From Anabaena sp. FACHB-1237 (GTDB lineage Bacteria > Cyanobacteriota > Cyanobacteriia > Cyanobacteriales > Nostocaceae): 64,000 nucleotides of DNA. Both the position numbers and the translations under genes were made by a program. The notes beneath the pieces were generated by a model. That model ran no database searches. It saw only the letters and a program-made list of their open reading frames with translations, and was not told the DNA's origin. Below are positions 63,022-64,000 of the stretch, in pieces; the stretch's first letter is position 1; every line of letters begins with the position of its first letter. Where the stretch lies: the NCBI RefSeq assembly GCF_014696225.1, contig NZ_JACJPV010000002.1, positions 62,001 to 126,000 of the forward strand, given 5' to 3'.

Positions 63022-63636
63022 ATGTTAACCGCAGCAGATGTAATGACCAAAGATGTGGCCATGATTAAAGGTTCAGCCACCGTAGCCCAAGCAGTAAAAT
63101 TAATGAGAGAAAGAGATTGGCGGGCATTAATTGTAGATCGTCGTCATGATCAAGATGCCTATGGAATTATTAGCGAAAGTGACATAGTTTATAAAGTCAT
63201 TGCCTATGGAAAAGATCCTCATCAAACTTATGTTTATGAAATCATGACTAAACCTTGTATCGTTGTCAATCCTGAACTTGGTTTAGAATATGTAGCGCGA
63301 TTATTTGCCGATCATCGTTTACATCGTGCCCCAGTAATTAGTGATAAATTGTTAGGAATTATCTCACTAACTGATATTTTAGCTAGAACTGGTTCCTTAG
63401 AAAAACCTCGCGCAATTTTCTTACAAGAAGAATTACAACAAGAAGTAGAAAAAGCTCGGAAAATCTGTGCAGAAAAAGGTCTCAATTCTAGAGAATGTGC
63501 AGCAGCTTGGGATGTAGTAGAAGAAATTCAAGCAGAAATTGCCCACCAACGAGCTATGAAACCGGTAAAAACACCTTTTGAACAATACTGTGAAGAATTT
63601 CCAGAAGCAGAAGAAGCAAGAGTTTATGATTTATAA
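63022..63636 (+). CDS. CBS-pair and CP12-like domain fusion
   Basis: A 204-residue cytosolic protein. Two CBS domains (residues ~5-60 and ~72-125; VMTKDVAMI and IMTKPCIVV mark their starts) form an adenylate-binding module. Residues ~132-204 are a CP12-like domain: the N-terminal Cys pair is Cys149 and Cys159 (KICAEKGLNSREC), the core motif AWDVVEEIQAE is clear, and the C-terminal loop YCEEFPEAEEARVYDL keeps Cys190 but has Ala199 where CP12 has its last Cys. CP12 clamps GAPDH and phosphoribulokinase in the dark. Between hoxY and hoxH, it corresponds in position to Anabaena orf8. AGAGGT is the SD. Confidence 0.9.
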   Translation: MLTAADVMTKDVAMIKGSATVAQAVKLMRERDWRALIVDRRHDQDAYGIISESDIVYKVIAYGKDPHQTYVYEIMTKPCIVVNPELGLEYVARLFADHRLHRAPVISDKLLGIISLTDILARTGSLEKPRAIFLQEELQQEVEKARKICAEKGLNSRECAAAWDVVEEIQAEIAHQRAMKPVKTPFEQYCEEFPEAEEARVYDL

Positions 63637-63696
63637 ATTAGTGAATAGGGAATAGTCATATTTTACCAATCACCCATCACCCATCACCAAATAATT

Positions 63697-64000
63697 ATGA
63701 AAAAAATTGTTATTGATCCCGTTACTCGCATTGAAGGACACGCCAAAATTAGCATTTTCTTAGATGATGAAGGTCAAGTAAATGATGCCCATTTTCATGT
63801 CACCGAATTTCGCGGTTTTGAAAAATTTTGTGTCGGTCGTCCTTTTCATGAAATGCCTGGAATTACCGCCAGAATTTGCGGGATTTGTCCCGTAAGTCAT
63901 TTATTAGCATCAGCAAAAACTGGAGATAAAATACTGGCTGTTACTATTCCTAAAACTGCGACAAATTTACGTCGTTTAATGAATTTAGGGCAATTAGTTC
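63697..64000 (+). CDS. hoxH: Bidirectional [NiFe] hydrogenase large subunit HoxH, N-terminal part
   Basis: The first 101 codons only; the gene runs off the window. The translation begins [20 protein letters not shown], the large-subunit N-terminus, and includes the first nickel-ligand motif [12 protein letters not shown] (R-x-C-G-x-C-x3-H). HoxH holds the NiFe active site for reversible H2 oxidation. Confidence 0.96.
   Translation, partial: MKKIVIDPVTRIEGHAKISIFLDDEGQVNDAHFHVTEFRGFEKFCVGRPFHEMPGITARICGICPVSHLLASAKTGDKILAVTIPKTATNLRRLMNLGQLV

Overview
The window is an AT-rich cyanobacterial chromosome segment, most likely from a filamentous Nostocales such as Dolichospermum, Aphanizomenon or Anabaena. 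The evidence is a CpcS-type phycobiliprotein lyase, a phycobilisome-linked HEAT-repeat protein, a DHNA-CoA thioesterase of the phylloquinone route, a bidirectional hox hydrogenase, sucrose-phosphate phosphatase, DUF3318 and DUF3122 proteins, many GCGATCGC octamers (the HIP1 motif) and dense small dispersed repeats. The genus is an inference; no rRNA or tRNA gene was seen.

Layout. 1-20.6 kb is mostly housekeeping: a groL 3' part, an ImmA/IrrE peptidase plus PIN-like pair, gor, a thioesterase, metG, a NYN/LabA protein coupled to lptC, dacB, a HTH regulator, pgsA, a Uma2 nuclease, recA, a broken CAP-domain gene, a PEP-mutase-family enzyme, an aldehyde dehydrogenase and hisS. 20.6-27.9 kb is a CRISPR region: a TIGR03985/WYL protein, an array of 30 repeats and 29 spacers read leftward, and cas2 and cas1 separated by an oppositely oriented transaldolase-family gene; no effector genes are present. 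28-34 kb is a chaperone-usher pilus locus (pilin, PapD-like chaperone, usher) with two wrecked pilin relatives. 34-38.1 kb is an aapJQMP-type amino-acid ABC transporter. 38.6-42.5 kb holds YbjN, DUF3318, RRM and pepA genes. 42.7-47.9 kb is a 1744-residue haemagglutinin-type exoprotein. 48.1-57.3 kb carries gpmI, secG, a matrixin-like protease, sucrose-phosphate phosphatase, a phycobiliprotein lyase, a HEAT protein, queE and a STAS-glycosyltransferase fusion. 58.3 kb to the end is usp-hoxE-hoxF-hoxU-DUF3122-hoxY-(CBS-CP12)-hoxH, with hoxH cut by the window edge.

Mobile repeats. A 104-bp element with imperfect terminal inverted repeats, a central hairpin and flanking TA occurs about eleven times. 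Two copies lie inside degraded pilin genes, and comparison with the intact pilin gives the empty site, showing insertion with TA duplication. Several copies have expanded internally into tandem arrays. A second element (ends AGGACTTACGCAA) and a 31-bp palindrome family (GATCCCGGACTTC...) are also scattered. No transposase is present.

Working together. The hox genes encode a complete diaphorase plus hydrogenase apart from the cut hoxH, with a CBS-CP12 protein placed between hoxY and hoxH that could tie hydrogenase expression to adenylate or redox control of carbon fixation. The pilus genes form a minimal pilin-chaperone-usher set without a visible tip adhesin. The CRISPR locus is an adaptation module plus array that must rely on effectors elsewhere.
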